Shown here piece after piece: positions 1 to 11,069 of a DNA stretch of 64,000 nt. The stretch spans positions 20,346-84,345 of the forward strand of contig JAFDYJ010000003.1 in NCBI GenBank assembly GCA_018267515.1, written 5' to 3'. Origin of the DNA: Bacteroidota bacterium (lineage in GTDB: Bacteria; Bacteroidota; Bacteroidia; Chitinophagales; Chitinophagaceae). The notes under the pieces are model-generated. The model was not told the DNA's origin. It ran no database searches and saw only the letters and a program-made list of their open reading frames with translations. The position numbers and the translations under genes are program-made. The stretch's first letter is position 1, and each line of letters begins with the position of its first letter.

Positions 1-1827
1 TCATTAGGTGAAATGGGATACAAAGTCAAAACATTTTGTTTCCAGGATTCTCCCCGGAGGGCTCACAGCATTGCAGCACAGGGCGGCATCAATGCTGCAA
101 AAAATTATCAGAACGATGGTGACAGTGTGTATCGGTTGTTTTATGATACCATCAAAGGAGGAGATTACCGCTCCCGTGAAGCGAATGTTCACCGCTTGTC
201 AGAAGTAAGCGCTAATATCATAGATCAGTGTGTGGCACAGGGAGTGCCTTTTGCTAGGGAGTATGGTGGTTTATTATCCAACCGTTCTTTTGGAGGTGTG
301 CAGGTACAAAGAACGTTCTATGCGGCGGGTCAAACAGGACAGCAACTTTTAATCGGTGCTTACCAGGCATTGGAAAGACAAATTGCATTGGGAACAGTTG
401 AAATGTTTTCCCGTCATGAAATGCTGGACGTAGTTGTCATAGACGGTAAGGCAAGAGGAATTATCGTCCGGGACCTGGTTACGGGAAAATTAGAAAGGCA
501 TTTTGGACATGCGGTATTATTATGCAGTGGTGGTTATGGTAATGTCTTTTATCTTTCTACGAATGCAATGGGCAGTAATGTTACTGCTGCCTGGAAAGCT
601 CATAAAAAAGGCGCCTTTTTCGGAAACCCCTGTTATACGCAGATTCATCCAACCTGTATTCCTGTTACCGGGGATCATCAAAGCAAGCTGACGCTCATGT
701 CAGAGTCGTTACGAAATGACGGAAGAATATGGGTGCCGAAAAAACAAAACGATAACAGGAAAGCTAATGAGATACCCGAAGATGAAAGAGATTATTACCT
801 GGAGCGAAGATATCCTGCATTCGGAAACCTGGTGCCCAGGGATGTAGCTTCCCGGGCAGCAAAAGAAAGATGTGATGCGGGATACGGAGTAGGATCATCA
901 CGGCAGGCTGTGTTCCTGGATTATAAAGAAGCTATTCAGCGTTATGGAAAAATAGAATGTAGCAAACACGGAAATCATAATCCATCAGCAGAAGAAATCC
1001 GGCATCACGGAATGGAAGTGGTCAAGGAAAAATATGGGAATCTTTTTGACATGTATGAAAAGATAACCGGTGAAAATCCATACAATGTACCCATGAGAAT
1101 TTATCCGGCAGTACATTATACTATGGGAGGATTATGGGTGGATTACGAATTGATGACTTCGGTTCAGGGACTGTATGCTTTAGGTGAAGCTAATTTTTCT
1201 GACCATGGAGCTAATCGTCTCGGTGCATCTGCTTTAATGCAGGGATTGGCAGACGGATATTTTGTAATACCTTATACAGTTGGGAATTATCTTGCTGATG
1301 AAATAAGAACTCCGGAAATTCCGACTTCGCATCCTGCCTTTGAAGAAGCAGAAAAAGCAGTAGCTGAACGAATCAGCAATCTCATGAATATAAAAGGCTC
1401 TCAAACGGTGGAAAGTTTTCATAAGCGTTTGGGAAAAATAATGTGGGATAAATGTGGGATGGCAAGGAATGCAGAAGGTTTGAAACAGGCGATTGAAGAA
1501 ATTAAGAGTTTAAGAGAGGAATTCTGGAAAAATCTGAGAATACCCGGAGATATTAATGAAATGAATCCTGAATTGGATAAAGCTAATCGTGTTGCTGATT
1601 TTCTGGAATTGGGGGAGTTGATGTGTAAAGATGCATTACTGCGTGAAGAAAGTTGCGGCGGCCATTTCCGTGAGGAATATCAAACTCCCGAAGGTGAAGC
1701 ATTGAGAAATGATGATCGTTTCATGTTTGTGGCAGCCTGGGAATTTAAAAACGGAAACAACTGGGATTTACATAAGGAAGAGTTGAAATATGATGAAGTA
1801 AAACCGACACAGAGGAGTTATAAATAA
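1..1827 (+). CDS. sdhA: Succinate dehydrogenase/fumarate reductase flavoprotein subunit (5' end outside window)
   Basis: This is the FAD subunit of complex II, which oxidises succinate to fumarate (or the reverse) and passes electrons to SdhB. The reading frame is open from base 1 (S-L-G-E before the first Met at 13), so the true start and the Rossmann GxGxxG lie upstream of the window. Visible family marks are the [11 protein letters not shown] segment, whose His (bases 64-66) is the expected covalent FAD attachment site, the substrate/active-site segments HPTC and PRDVASR, and the FAD-binding run [13 protein letters not shown]. The C-terminal part has the [11 protein letters not shown] helix and the [10 protein letters not shown] motif. 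Overall form resembles the Bacteroidota/epsilonproteobacterial type-B enzymes. sdhB follows after 225 bases, and the cytochrome b subunit is presumably just upstream. Family assignment is firm; direction of catalysis in vivo cannot be read from sequence. Confidence 0.95.
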   Translation, partial: SLGEMGYKVKTFCFQDSPRRAHSIAAQGGINAAKNYQNDGDSVYRLFYDTIKGGDYRSREANVHRLSEVSANIIDQCVAQGVPFAREYGGLLSNRSFGGVQVQRTFYAAGQTGQQLLIGAYQALERQIALGTVEMFSRHEMLDVVVIDGKARGIIVRDLVTGKLERHFGHAVLLCSGGYGNVFYLSTNAMGSNVTAAWKAHKKGAFFGNPCYTQIHPTCIPVTGDHQSKLTLMSESLRNDGRIWVPKKQNDNRKANEIPEDERDYYLERRYPAFGNLVPRDVASRAAKERCDAGYGVGSSRQAVFLDYKEAIQRYGKIECSKHGNHNPSAEEIRHHGMEVVKEKYGNLFDMYEKITGENPYNVPMRIYPAVHYTMGGLWVDYELMTSVQGLYALGEANFSDHGANRLGASALMQGLADGYFVIPYTVGNYLADEIRTPEIPTSHPAFEEAEKAVAERISNLMNIKGSQTVESFHKRLGKIMWDKCGMARNAEGLKQAIEEIKSLREEFWKNLRIPGDINEMNPELDKANRVADFLELGELMCKDALLREESCGGHFREEYQTPEGEALRNDDRFMFVAAWEFKNGNNWDLHKEELKYDEVKPTQRSYK

Positions 1828-2052
1828 CAATGGGATGATTTAAAAGTTCGGCAATTTGGCAATACTTGACAAAGAAGATAATAGCACTTTAAGCAGGACA
1901 TTTGCTTTTTCTCCTGCGATTATTGAATTTGCTGAATTGTGAACACCTGGTCGTTATGATTGAAGAGTTCAAAATGAGTATCACTAAAATAATCTCTACG
2001 AGTAAATCAAAATAATTATCGAATTGTCGATTTGTTAAATTGATGAATTTTT

Positions 2053-2817
2053 ATGGAACACTACACAATGAACCTGAAGTTGAAAGTCTGGAAGCAAAAA
2101 AATACTTCTTCCAAGGGTAGTTTTGAAACTTTTGAAGTAAAAGATATTTCTTCCGAGATGTCTTTCCTGGAAATGTTTGATGTATTGAATGAAAAATTAA
2201 TCAACGAAGGAAAAGAACCGATTGCCTTTGACCATGATTGCAGGGAAGGAATCTGCGGTATGTGCTCTATGTATATAAATGGACGACCTCACGGACCCTG
2301 GCACGGCACTACAACCTGCCAGCTGCATATGAGAGCTTTCAAAGATGGTGACACAATAGTGGTGGAGCCCTGGAGGGCTAATGCCTTCCCCGTGATTAAA
2401 GACCTGATGGTGGACAGGGGCGCATTTGATCGTATCATACAGGCAGGAGGTTATATTTCTGTAAACACAGGGAATGCTGTTGATGGTAACGCTATTCCCA
2501 TTGAAAAAGAAAAAGCGGACTCTTCATTTGCTGCTGCTGCCTGCATTGGTTGCGGCGCTTGTGTAGCAGCCTGTAAGAATTCTTCTGCCATGCTTTTCGT
2601 TTCTGCCAAAATCTCGCATCTTGCTTTATTACCACAAGGAGATCCGGAAAGAAAGACCAGGGCATTAAACATGCTTGCTCAAATGGATACTGAAGGATTT
2701 GGCTCCTGCACCAATACCGGGGCCTGTGAAGCTGTATGCCCTAAGGAAATTTCTATTTCCTATATTGCCCGTGCAAATGCCGAGTTTACTTTGGCAGCTT
2801 TAACTTCAGATAAATAA
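2053..2817 (+). CDS. sdhB: Succinate dehydrogenase/fumarate reductase iron-sulfur subunit
   Basis: This 254-aa protein carries electrons from the SdhA flavin to the membrane quinone site. An N-terminal plant-type ferredoxin domain has Cys63, Cys68, Cys71 and Cys89 for the [2Fe-2S] cluster (CREGICGMC...C). A C-terminal domain has two cysteine groups, [11 protein letters not shown] (Cys164, 167, 170, 174) and [12 protein letters not shown] (Cys219, 225, 229), for the [4Fe-4S] and [3Fe-4S] clusters. The Met at 2053 is used here; a second in-frame Met five codons later (2068) is equally near the first conserved residues, and no strong ribosome binding site decides between them. It follows sdhA on the same strand and is probably cotranscribed, although the 225-base gap is long for an operon. 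An inverted repeat follows the stop. Confidence 0.95.
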   Translation: MEHYTMNLKLKVWKQKNTSSKGSFETFEVKDISSEMSFLEMFDVLNEKLINEGKEPIAFDHDCREGICGMCSMYINGRPHGPWHGTTTCQLHMRAFKDGDTIVVEPWRANAFPVIKDLMVDRGAFDRIIQAGGYISVNTGNAVDGNAIPIEKEKADSSFAAAACIGCGACVAACKNSSAMLFVSAKISHLALLPQGDPERKTRALNMLAQMDTEGFGSCTNTGACEAVCPKEISISYIARANAEFTLAALTSDK

Positions 2818-2820
2818 AAG

Positions 2821-2885
2821 ATTCTGCCTTTTTTTCTTTTTTATTTTTCTCAAAGGATCATATCGGAGGCAGAATGTCCTTTTTT
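2821..2885 (+). terminator. Possible terminator after sdhB
   Basis: A 9-bp perfect inverted repeat, ATTCTGCCT at 2821-2829 and AGGCAGAAT at 2867-2875, starts four bases after the sdhB stop codon. It is followed by a short T-run at 2880-2885. The loop is long (37 bases) and itself very T-rich, which is unusual for an intrinsic terminator, so the call is tentative. Confidence 0.45.
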
Positions 2886-2961
2886 CATGAATTAACAGCT
2901 TGGGAAAACTTTTAAACAATAAAAGACCGGATTTTGCGATTTTGAGTTAAACTCACTGCTT

Positions 2962-5900
2962 TTGAGTGATTTAAAACGAATATCTCAGATCATTTTCTTT
3001 GTATTGCTTTCCTTTTGGAGCAATGCCCAACTTCCATTTTTAAATAATACTTCAAATAATTCTTCCAACCTTCGGCATAAGAAAATAAAGGTCATAGATA
3101 GCCTTAGGATAGATACGTTAAGCATAATTCCGAATACACTGGTTATTGAATCCGTTCCGTCATCAGATTATCATTTAGATATTGTAAAAGCGATTTTGTA
3201 TTGGAACAAAAAACCTGTCCCCGATAGTGTTGAAATCTCGTACCGGGTTTTCCCTTATCAGTTAAATTTTGTTGCACAGCGGATTCCCCTTGATAGTGTA
3301 TTGAAACAATTGTACATAATACCGTATCAATTCAATAACGAATTGACAGATGACCAGAAAGGGATTTTCAATTTCGGATCACTAAAAGCAGAGGGAAGTT
3401 TTGGCCGACAGATCGCTTTCGGAAACAGCCAGGATGCGGTTTTGAACTCATCTTTAAATCTACAGTTAAGCGGAATGCTGGGTGATAGTATAGAGATCCA
3501 GGCAGCTATTACAGATAACAATATTCCTATTCAGCCGGATGGCACTACACAACAATTGAATGAATTTGACAGGGTTTACCTTCAATTCAAAAAGAAAAAC
3601 TGGCAGTTGGACCTGGGCGATATTGATATTCGCCAGAACCAAAGTTATTTTTTGAATTTTTATAAAAGATTACAGGGAATCTCATTTCAAACCACGAATA
3701 GAATTTCCTCCAATGTGATTTCTAAAACATTGGCCAGTGGTTCAATTGCAAAAGGAAAATTTACCCGGAATGTAATTCAGGGATTGGAAGGAAACCAGGG
3801 GCCTTACCGGCTGACCGGATCTAACAATGAAATGTTTTTTATTGTGTTGGCAAATACGGAGAGGGTTTTCCTGGATGGTGCATTGTTGCAGCGGGGAGAA
3901 GACCAGGACTATGTGATCAATTACAATACGGCAGAAGTTTCTTTCACCCCCAAACACATGATAACAAAGGATAGCAGAATTCAAATTGAGTTTGAATATG
4001 CTGACCGGAATTTCCTGAATGCAAATTTATACCTGGCACAGGAGATGAATTTTGGAAAAAAGGTAAAACTGAATATCGGGATTTTTAGAAATAGCGATGC
4101 CAAAAACTCTCAGATTAACCAGGTTTTGGATTCCAAACAAAAACAATTTTTAGCCAATCTTGGAGACAGCATACAGAAAGCATTTTATCCTGCAGCAACA
4201 TTGGATACATTTGCCGCCGGAAAAATCTTATATCAGAAAATTTATATTAATCCCGGGGGAGGGCTTGATTCTTTTTATCAATATTCCACTGACCCCGCAT
4301 TGGCTAAATATAATCTTGGCTTTTCTGAAGTAGGCCAGGGAAATGGAAATTATATTCCCGACCTGAACGGAGCTAATGGAAAAGTGTATCAATATATTGC
4401 ACCTGTTAATGGAATCAAACAAGGGAGTTATGAGCCTGTGGTAATTTTAGTCACTCCGAAAAAACAACAGATAATCAATATCGGAATAGAATATGCAATA
4501 GATAAAAATACTTCGCTTAAGACTGAGCTGGCAATGAGCAATTATGACCCGAATACATTTTCAAGTTTAAATAAAGATGGCAACAAGGGATATGCAGCCA
4601 AATTTCAGATTAGCCGTATTACACTGTTAAACCCTGAAAGCAAGCTCAATCTGAATACGACGTTGGATTATGAATATGTCCAGTCAAATTTCAAACCCCT
4701 GGAAAGACTGCGTTCTGTTGAGTTTACCAGGGACTGGGGGCTTCCTCTCATTATGCCATCGGCAACTGAAAGTATTATAAAAGCATCTGCCGGTCTGAGT
4801 AATCAAAAAAATAATTCTCTGACCTATCGTTTTACAAATTATCACCGGAGCGACCGGTATAATGGTTTCCAGAATTCATTGATCCAGGTTTTAAACAGGA
4901 AAGGATGGTTTCTCAATAATCAACTGGTAGTTACAAATTTTAATGACGCCAATAACCGGGGTGTCTTTCTCCGTCCCTCCTTTGATATCAGTAAACAAAT
5001 GAAAGCGATTGACAACTGGAGAGCCGGTGTTAGTTATTCAATGGAGAAAAATTCTACCCGGAATAAATTTTCAGATACGTTGACACCGTTGGCTTTTTCC
5101 TATAATACGTATTCTTTTTACCTGAAATCCGATGAAAGAAAGAAGAATCATTACAATGCAATCTTTACGACACGTACAGACTTTTATCCAATAAACAAAA
5201 ACTTTATCCGGGGAGACAGGAGTTTTAATCTGAATCTTCAAACTGAATTTTTATCAAACCCCAAACGAAAATTGTTTCTCAACGCTACGTTCCGGAAATT
5301 AAAAGTGTTTGATACCACGCTGACCAATCAAAAAGAAGATCAGACAATCCTGGGCCGGGCAGAATACCTGATGAATGAATGGAAAGGAGCTTTGACCGGA
5401 AATGTATTGTATGAAGTGGGAGCCGGGCAGGAACAAAAGAGAGATTATGCATACCTGGAAGTGCCGGCAGGTACGGGCCAATATGCCTGGGTTGATTACA
5501 ACAATGATGGGGTGCAACAGTTGAATGAATTTGAACTGGCGGCTTTCCCGGACCAGGCAAAATTTATAAGGCTTTTCACTCCAACCAACCAGTTTGTAAA
5601 AGCTAATTATATTACCCTGAATTATAGTTTTAATTTTAATCCTAAAATTCTTTTTTCTCATTCTGAAATGAACGGAATGAAAAAATTCATCTCAAGATTT
5701 AACCTGCTGACTTCGTTGCAGATCAGCAAAAAATTAATCTCAAAAGGAAATTTTGAATTTAACCCTTTTAAGTTTGGCATGACAGATACTGCGTTGATCG
5801 CTTCTGCCGGTGTTTGGGTGAATACAATTTCTTTCAATCGCTTTAGCAGTAAATGGGGCTTGGATCTGAGTAATATCCGGAATAACACCCGCTCATTGCT

Positions 5901-6450
5901 TACCTATGGATATGAGAGCAGTAAACGTAATGACTGGACCCTGCAATGGCGGTGGAATGTCAGTAAGTCGGTTTCATTTAATATAAACGGGAAAAAAGGA
6001 CTGAATGCTTTAAATACTCCGCAGTTTAATAATCGCAACTATCAATTGAAGGTTTATAATATTCAACCGCAAATTGTTTATATAAGAGGAACAACCTTCC
6101 GGTTGGCAGCCGGGTATATTTTTGATAAACAAAAAAACCTGCCAATGTATGGCGGAGAAAAATTTATTTCCAATTCGGTGAACCTGGAAACAAAATATAA
6201 TATCCTTCAAAATAGTTCCATCACCGGAAAATTCACATTTAACAGTATCCGCTATAATTATCCGGCAAACACGACAGTGAGTTATATTATGCTCAATGGA
6301 TTATTACCGGGGAATAATTTCCTGTGGTCATTGAATTTTACGAAAAGACTGCTCAATAACCTGGAACTGAATTTTCAATACGATGGCCGGAAAGCAGGAA
6401 CTTCACGAACCGTGCATATTGGAAGAGCATCAATAACAGCTTTATTTTAA
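2962..6450 (+). CDS. Large outer-membrane beta-barrel protein of unknown function
   Basis: This 1162-aa protein has an N-terminal signal peptide (KR, then a hydrophobic run, ending SNAQ at about residue 22). The rest is rich in alternating polar/hydrophobic, aromatic-ended strands and ends in Phe, as outer-membrane beta-barrels do. The N-terminal third (residues 120-350) has a conserved-looking block with FGRQIAFGN and DLGDIDIRQNQ segments. A canonical EF-hand-like loop, DYNNDGVQQLNE, lies at residues 845-856 between two strand-rich parts. The start is a TTG at 2962: the frame has a stop at 2920-2922 and no ATG or GTG before the signal peptide. The general architecture (signal peptide, long beta-rich body, aromatic C terminus) recalls SprA-type proteins of Bacteroidota, but I do not see enough to name it. 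It converges on secA, with a strong palindrome between them. Confidence 0.8.
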   Translation: MSDLKRISQIIFFVLLSFWSNAQLPFLNNTSNNSSNLRHKKIKVIDSLRIDTLSIIPNTLVIESVPSSDYHLDIVKAILYWNKKPVPDSVEISYRVFPYQLNFVAQRIPLDSVLKQLYIIPYQFNNELTDDQKGIFNFGSLKAEGSFGRQIAFGNSQDAVLNSSLNLQLSGMLGDSIEIQAAITDNNIPIQPDGTTQQLNEFDRVYLQFKKKNWQLDLGDIDIRQNQSYFLNFYKRLQGISFQTTNRISSNVISKTLASGSIAKGKFTRNVIQGLEGNQGPYRLTGSNNEMFFIVLANTERVFLDGALLQRGEDQDYVINYNTAEVSFTPKHMITKDSRIQIEFEYADRNFLNANLYLAQEMNFGKKVKLNIGIFRNSDAKNSQINQVLDSKQKQFLANLGDSIQKAFYPAATLDTFAAGKILYQKIYINPGGGLDSFYQYSTDPALAKYNLGFSEVGQGNGNYIPDLNGANGKVYQYIAPVNGIKQGSYEPVVILVTPKKQQIINIGIEYAIDKNTSLKTELAMSNYDPNTFSSLNKDGNKGYAAKFQISRITLLNPESKLNLNTTLDYEYVQSNFKPLERLRSVEFTRDWGLPLIMPSATESIIKASAGLSNQKNNSLTYRFTNYHRSDRYNGFQNSLIQVLNRKGWFLNNQLVVTNFNDANNRGVFLRPSFDISKQMKAIDNWRAGVSYSMEKNSTRNKFSDTLTPLAFSYNTYSFYLKSDERKKNHYNAIFTTRTDFYPINKNFIRGDRSFNLNLQTEFLSNPKRKLFLNATFRKLKVFDTTLTNQKEDQTILGRAEYLMNEWKGALTGNVLYEVGAGQEQKRDYAYLEVPAGTGQYAWVDYNNDGVQQLNEFELAAFPDQAKFIRLFTPTNQFVKANYITLNYSFNFNPKILFSHSEMNGMKKFISRFNLLTSLQISKKLISKGNFEFNPFKFGMTDTALIASAGVWVNTISFNRFSSKWGLDLSNIRNNTRSLLTYGYESSKRNDWTLQWRWNVSKSVSFNINGKKGLNALNTPQFNNRNYQLKVYNIQPQIVYIRGTTFRLAAGYIFDKQKNLPMYGGEKFISNSVNLETKYNILQNSSITGKFTFNSIRYNYPANTTVSYIMLNGLLPGNNFLWSLNFTKRLLNNLELNFQYDGRKAGTSRTVHIGRASITALF
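5494..5529 (+). other. EF-hand-like calcium-binding loop within the beta-barrel protein
   Basis: The twelve residues DYNNDGVQQLNE (845-856) have Asp at 1, Asn at 3, Asp at 5, Gly at 6 and Glu at 12, exactly the ligand spacing of a canonical EF-hand or dockerin-type calcium loop. Calcium binding is inferred from the pattern only; the flanking helices typical of EF-hands are not evident. Confidence 0.5.
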
Positions 6451-6460
6451 AACCAGGAAA

Positions 6461-6496
6461 GAAAACTATTTCTTCCGGCCGGAAGAAATAGTTTTC
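6461..6496. terminator. Bidirectional terminator (36-bp perfect palindrome)
   Basis: Left arm 6461-6478 (GAAAACTATTTCTTCCGG) is the exact reverse complement of right arm 6479-6496, giving an 18-bp stem centred on CCGG|CCGG. It lies between the stop codons of two convergent genes (6450 and 6519). The AT-rich outer part of each arm ends in TTTTC, so it can terminate transcription from both sides. Position and symmetry make this the obvious role. Confidence 0.85.
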
Positions 6497-6518
6497 AATT
6501 TACGGGTAAAGGAATACT

Positions 6519-9500
6519 TTAAGCTTCCTTTCCATGACAGTGTTTATATTTCTTACCGCTTCCACATGGGCAAGGGTCGTTTCTTCCAATCTTGGGGCCT
6601 ACTTTTACCGGAGCTTGTTTTTCTGCAACAGCAGTACCGCCGCCTCCGGGTTCAAACTTATCTCTTTCATTGGCAGCATAGTCCTGGCCGGCTCGGTCAA
6701 TTTCTTCTTTATTAGCCCGCATTTTTGAGTAATCGGTTTTTTCCTGTCTTCCTTCTTTCAGTTTGGCGTCTTCCTGCTGAATGGGGATGGAAGAATGACA
6801 TAGAAATGAAACGATATCTTTATTTACATCAGCGTCCATGTTTTTGAACTGCTGAAAAGCTTCGACTTTATATATAACGAGAGGATCTTTTTGCTCCAGG
6901 TAAGCTGTCTGTACGGATTGTTTCAAATCATCCATTGCCCGCAGATGCTCTTTCCATTCATCGTCTATTACAATAAGAGTAATCGTTTTTTCCAATGCAG
7001 CTGCTAACTCTTCCCCATTTGTTTTTAGCGTTTTATCCAGGTTAGTCAAAACATTTAACCCTTTGATTCCATCAGTGAAAGGCACGACTACGTTTTCAAT
7101 TTGTGCTCCCTGTGTCAGTCGAATGTTTTTGAAGACAGGAACTGCCTGTTTCTTCAATTGTTCTTTATGCTCGTTGTAATTGGAAGTAGCTTCATTATAG
7201 AGTTTATCTATCACCGTATTCAGGTCACCCCTCTTGAATTCTTCTTCGCCTATTTTAGTATCAAGTCCAAAGTTAACAATACATGCAAGTTTGAATCCTT
7301 CAAAATCTTCCTGTTCCCGGAAGCCGGTGATAAGACTTTCGGCAACTACAGAAAAGGCATTGTCAATATCCAGTGCAAGCCGGTCGCCAAACAAAGCATG
7401 GTTTCTTTTTGCATAAACCACATTTCTTTGCTTGTTCATTACATCATCATATTCCAGCAAACGTTTCCTTATTCCAAAGTTATTTTCTTCTACTTTCTTC
7501 TGTGCTCTCTGAATACTATTGCTGATCATGCTATGCTGGATAACGTCTCCTTCTTTATAACCAAGTTTATCCATCAAGCCTGCGATACGTTCACTGCCGA
7601 ACATTCGCATGAGGTCATCTTCCAACGATACATAGAATTGTGAAGTACCGGGATCTCCCTGTCTACCGGCACGACCACGTAACTGCCTGTCCACACGACG
7701 GCTTTCATGTCTTTCTGTTCCAATGATCGCCAATCCTCCGGCTTCTTTCACTCCGGGGCCGAGTTTAATATCTGTTCCCCGTCCTGCCATGTTGGTAGCA
7801 ATAGTAACAGCACCGGGTAATCCGGCTTCAGTTACTATTTGAGCTTCACGGGCATGTTGTTTTGCGTTGAGTACATTGTGTGGAATTTTTTTCTGCTGCA
7901 ACATTCGGCTCAGCAATTCACTTACTTCTACAGATGTCGTTCCAACCAATGAAGGACGTCCGGCATCGCGGAGTTTTTCTATTTCATCAATGACGGCTTT
8001 ATATTTCTCCCTTTTGGTCTTGTACACAAGATCATTATGGTCATTTCTCACCATGGGTAGATTAGTGGGAATACTCACCACATCCAGTTTGTAAATGCTC
8101 CACAATTCCCCTGCTTCCGTTTCGGCAGTACCGGTCATACCGGCCAGCTTGTGATACATGCGGAAATAATTCTGCAAAGTAATGGTGGCATAGGTTTGTG
8201 TGGCCGCTTCTATTTTTACGCTTTCTTTTGCCTCAAGTGCCTGGTGTAAACCATCGGAGTACCTTCTTCCCTCCAGAATACGACCGGTTTGTTCGTCAAC
8301 AATTTTGATTGCTCCATCCATCACCACGTATTCTACATCTTTTTCAAATAAGGTATAGGCTTTAAGTAATTGCTGAACCGAATGAATCCTGTCTGCCTTT
8401 TGAGCGTAGTCGTTCAGAACGGCTTCCTTTTGTTTTAGTTTTTCCTCATGTGCCGAATCGTTTTTCTCAATTTCAGCAAGCCTTACCCCAATATCCGGCA
8501 GAATAAAAAAATCAGGATCTTCACCTGACTTTGTTATAGCCGCAATTCCTTTATCAGTTAGTTCAACTGAATTGTTTTTTTCATCAATCTGGAACAGCAA
8601 TTCTTTATCTACGATATGCATATTACGTTGCTGATCCTGCAGGTAATAGTTTTCTGCTTTTTGCATTTTGACTTTAGCGCCGGGCTCACTTAGAAATTTG
8701 ATCAGGGGGCCGTACTTAGGTAAACCCCTGTAGGCACGGAATAGATACAAACCGCCGCTTTTGGGATCATCATCACCTTCTGCAAAAAGTTTTTTAGCTT
8801 CATTCAGGCAGCTACGCACAATGCGTTCCTGGTCATTTACAAGCTGCTGTACCCTGGGTTTGTGAATGTGAAATTGCTGATCATCTGCCTTAGCTACCGG
8901 CCCGGAAATAATCAAAGGCGTTCTTGCATCGTCAATTAATACAGAGTCCACTTCATCCACCATGGCGAAATGATGTTTGCGTTGTACCATTTCTTCCGGC
9001 GAATGCACCATATTATCCCTGAGATAATCGAAGCCAAATTCATTATTGGTTCCGTAAGTTATGTCTGCGAGATAAGCTTTTCTTCTCTCTTCACTATTGG
9101 GCTGATGCTTGTCAATGCAATCAACAGTGACTCCAAGCCATTCAAAGATGGGGCCATTCCATTCCTGGTCACGCCTGGCCAAATAATCATTTACTGTTAC
9201 CAGATGAACACCTTCACCAGCCAATGCATTCAGGTAAGATGGCAGAGTAGAAACTAATGTTTTACCTTCACCGGTTGCCATTTCAGCAATCTTACCCTGG
9301 TGCAAAACAATTCCGCCTATAAGTTGTACATCATAGTGCACCATATTCCAGGTAATTAAACCTCCGGCTGCAGTCCATGTATTTTTAAAAATTGATTTGT
9401 CATCATGTATTGAAACGTAATCTTTTTTGACACTGAGGTCCTTGTCCATTTCAGTTGCCGTAGATTCCAGTTCGGTATTCTCCTTAAATCGCCTTGCGGT

Positions 9501-9854
9501 TTCCTTTACAACAGCAAAAGCTTCCGGTAGAATTTCCAGCAAGATTTTTTCAATCTCTTTATCCCTGTCTTTTTTCAGGTTATCCACTTCCTGGTAAATA
9601 GCATCCTTGCCCAGCAGATCATTAAATGGAAGGTTTTCTGCTTCCTGGTTTTTGGAAGTTATTTGTGATTCGATAGCAGATAAATGCTCTTTAATACGAC
9701 TGCGAAATTCCCGGGTTTTGTTTCGCAATTCGTCATTGGAAATTGATTGGAACGAATTGAAGAACCCATTAATTTTCTCAACATAATGGGAAATTTTTTT
9801 TACATCCTTTTCCGATTTATTACCACCGAAAATCTTTGCGAAAATACCAGCCAT
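6519..9854 (-). CDS. secA: Protein translocase ATPase SecA
   Basis: SecA is the motor that pushes unfolded preproteins through SecYEG at the inner membrane using ATP. The 1111-aa protein has Walker A at residues 195-199 (GEGKT), the DEVD Walker B box at 300-303 followed by [15 protein letters not shown], and the second helicase domain with [10 protein letters not shown] and the [13 protein letters not shown] motif. The scaffold and wing regions follow, and the C-terminal SEC-C zinc motif has Cys1095, Cys1097, Cys1106 and His1107. It is about 200 residues longer than E. coli SecA (901 aa). The extra length is mainly between the DEVD box and the second motor domain plus a charged linker, as is usual in Bacteroidota. 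Single copy in this window, monocistronic, convergent with the upstream beta-barrel gene. Confidence 0.98.
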   Translation of the reverse strand: MAGIFAKIFGGNKSEKDVKKISHYVEKINGFFNSFQSISNDELRNKTREFRSRIKEHLSAIESQITSKNQEAENLPFNDLLGKDAIYQEVDNLKKDRDKEIEKILLEILPEAFAVVKETARRFKENTELESTATEMDKDLSVKKDYVSIHDDKSIFKNTWTAAGGLITWNMVHYDVQLIGGIVLHQGKIAEMATGEGKTLVSTLPSYLNALAGEGVHLVTVNDYLARRDQEWNGPIFEWLGVTVDCIDKHQPNSEERRKAYLADITYGTNNEFGFDYLRDNMVHSPEEMVQRKHHFAMVDEVDSVLIDDARTPLIISGPVAKADDQQFHIHKPRVQQLVNDQERIVRSCLNEAKKLFAEGDDDPKSGGLYLFRAYRGLPKYGPLIKFLSEPGAKVKMQKAENYYLQDQQRNMHIVDKELLFQIDEKNNSVELTDKGIAAITKSGEDPDFFILPDIGVRLAEIEKNDSAHEEKLKQKEAVLNDYAQKADRIHSVQQLLKAYTLFEKDVEYVVMDGAIKIVDEQTGRILEGRRYSDGLHQALEAKESVKIEAATQTYATITLQNYFRMYHKLAGMTGTAETEAGELWSIYKLDVVSIPTNLPMVRNDHNDLVYKTKREKYKAVIDEIEKLRDAGRPSLVGTTSVEVSELLSRMLQQKKIPHNVLNAKQHAREAQIVTEAGLPGAVTIATNMAGRGTDIKLGPGVKEAGGLAIIGTERHESRRVDRQLRGRAGRQGDPGTSQFYVSLEDDLMRMFGSERIAGLMDKLGYKEGDVIQHSMISNSIQRAQKKVEENNFGIRKRLLEYDDVMNKQRNVVYAKRNHALFGDRLALDIDNAFSVVAESLITGFREQEDFEGFKLACIVNFGLDTKIGEEEFKRGDLNTVIDKLYNEATSNYNEHKEQLKKQAVPVFKNIRLTQGAQIENVVVPFTDGIKGLNVLTNLDKTLKTNGEELAAALEKTITLIVIDDEWKEHLRAMDDLKQSVQTAYLEQKDPLVIYKVEAFQQFKNMDADVNKDIVSFLCHSSIPIQQEDAKLKEGRQEKTDYSKMRANKEEIDRAGQDYAANERDKFEPGGGGTAVAEKQAPVKVGPKIGRNDPCPCGSGKKYKHCHGKEA

Positions 9855-10212
9855 TGATAGTAGGAATTTTAATTATTGATGTTTTGCCCTTTTAGTCATA
9901 CCGGTCATCTGGTCGTTGATGATTAAAGTATTTTGAACTTTATTGAAATGCTCATTCGACTTCATGACTAATTTGACTCATTAAGTTGTCAAAAAAGGTG
10001 CTACAATCACTTGTAAGCCAATTTGACAGGCAGCAAAGATAATTAATAGTAAGGAGAGGAAAACAAGGTAGATGGTACCGATTTTTTCACAATCCGGAGT
10101 ATTTGTAAAACTATTGAAATTCAGATTTTAGAAACGGTAGAAGAACTATTACAATTATAGTTTCTTTAACGAACTTTGACATTGACTCAAGAATTAATAT
10201 AAAACCCTTCAT
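9855..10212. other. Intergenic region between divergent secA and lipoprotein genes
   Basis: This 358-base AT-rich region separates the divergent starts at 9854 (minus) and 10213 (plus) and contains no convincing gene. It should hold both promoters. A minus-strand box fits the Bacteroidota consensus exactly (listed separately). On the plus strand GAACTTTG at 10171-10178 is one mismatch from TAnnTTTG and lies 34 bases before the lipoprotein start, but no matching upstream TTG is present at the usual distance. Confidence 0.6.
10034..10066 (-). promoter_or_regulatory. Putative secA promoter
   Basis: On the minus strand TATCTTTG (10034-10041) matches the Bacteroidota -7 consensus TAnnTTTG. A TTG (10064-10066) sits 22 bases upstream, inside the 17-23 base spacing described for flavobacterial promoters. 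This would give a 5' leader of roughly 170 bases before the secA start. The match is short, so chance cannot be excluded. Confidence 0.4.
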
Positions 10213-10902
10213 ATGAGATCATACTGCATCATTTTCTTCATAGGTATTCTTTTCATTTCCTGTAATAGTAATGAGATTGGTAAAAGCAAGGATGTAGATC
10301 CGCAAAGTGTTTATTTCGACTATAAAGTATGGGGAGAAGAAGGCAGGGAAAATGTAACTGTTATGTTGCAATATCGTTTTGCAGGGCCCAACGGAACTAC
10401 ATTGGTGTTGGATGAGCCTGCAAAAGTAGAGCTGGATGGTAAAAGTATCCGGGTGGACAGTTCGAGACTGACTGGCGCCTATTATGAAGTTTCAGTGCCA
10501 GTTAAAGATTTTGTAGGGCGCCACACAATTGTTTTCACTGATTTGGATCAGAAGCAATACAAGGAGGAGTTTGAATTCAGGCCTATAAGCTTAAAAAATA
10601 ATGTTCCTGAAAAAATGAAGAGGGGAAATTGGACATTCGATCTTGATGGATTGGATCCTCTGGATTATGTACGGATATTATTAACCGATACTTCATTTTC
10701 CAGTCCGGATATCAACCGGGTGGATACTATACGAAATGGCCGTATCCAGATTTCAAAAGAAGATCTGAAAAAGGTGGTAAATGGCCCGGTTTACCTTTCA
10801 CTTAGTAAGGAAGAAGAAAAGCCTATAAAAAACAGTACCCGGGAAGGCGGTCACTTCTCTTTATCTTTTGGGATTAAAAGGGATTTTAACTTACAGGACT
10901 AG
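10213..10902 (+). CDS. Predicted lipoprotein of unknown function
   Basis: This 229-aa protein begins with a lipoprotein signal peptide: a hydrophobic run and lipobox LFISC, with Cys17 as the expected lipidated residue. The remainder is hydrophilic and beta-rich, with an early segment resembling an immunoglobulin-like fold (residues 30-130) and no Cys beyond the signal. I do not recognise a domain with a named function. The protein would be anchored in the periplasmic or outer membrane leaflet. It lies between divergent secA and atpG; the 167-base gap and a promoter-like box before atpG suggest separate transcription. Confidence 0.75.
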   Translation: MRSYCIIFFIGILFISCNSNEIGKSKDVDPQSVYFDYKVWGEEGRENVTVMLQYRFAGPNGTTLVLDEPAKVELDGKSIRVDSSRLTGAYYEVSVPVKDFVGRHTIVFTDLDQKQYKEEFEFRPISLKNNVPEKMKRGNWTFDLDGLDPLDYVRILLTDTSFSSPDINRVDTIRNGRIQISKEDLKKVVNGPVYLSLSKEEEKPIKNSTREGGHFSLSFGIKRDFNLQD

Positions 10903-10969
10903 GCTTTTTGGCATCAAATTGTGGATTAAATTCTTTCCCTTAGGCTATGGAATTTAACCCTTCAAACCC

Positions 10970-10977
10970 TACCTTTG
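10970..10977 (+). promoter_or_regulatory. Putative atpG promoter -7 box
   Basis: TACCTTTG fits the Bacteroidota -7 consensus TAnnTTTG exactly and lies 92 bases before the atpG start. No TTG/TTTG box is present 17-23 bases upstream, so only half of the usual promoter is visible. Confidence 0.35.
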
Positions 10978-11069
10978 CCCGCCGAAAGTATATATCCGGA
11001 AATGGTGGATTCAAGATAATAGGAAACCTGCCATTTCAGAAACAAATAACCAGTAATTTATAGTGTACT

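Noticed and set aside
1893..1917. GCAGGA/TCCTGC stem between sdhA and sdhB
   Set aside because: Six base pairs with the T-rich stretch inside the loop instead of after the stem; not a credible terminator.
7101..7643. Open frame of 180 codons on the plus strand within secA
   Set aside because: It lies opposite a fully conserved SecA frame and has no start context or motif; it is an antisense shadow.
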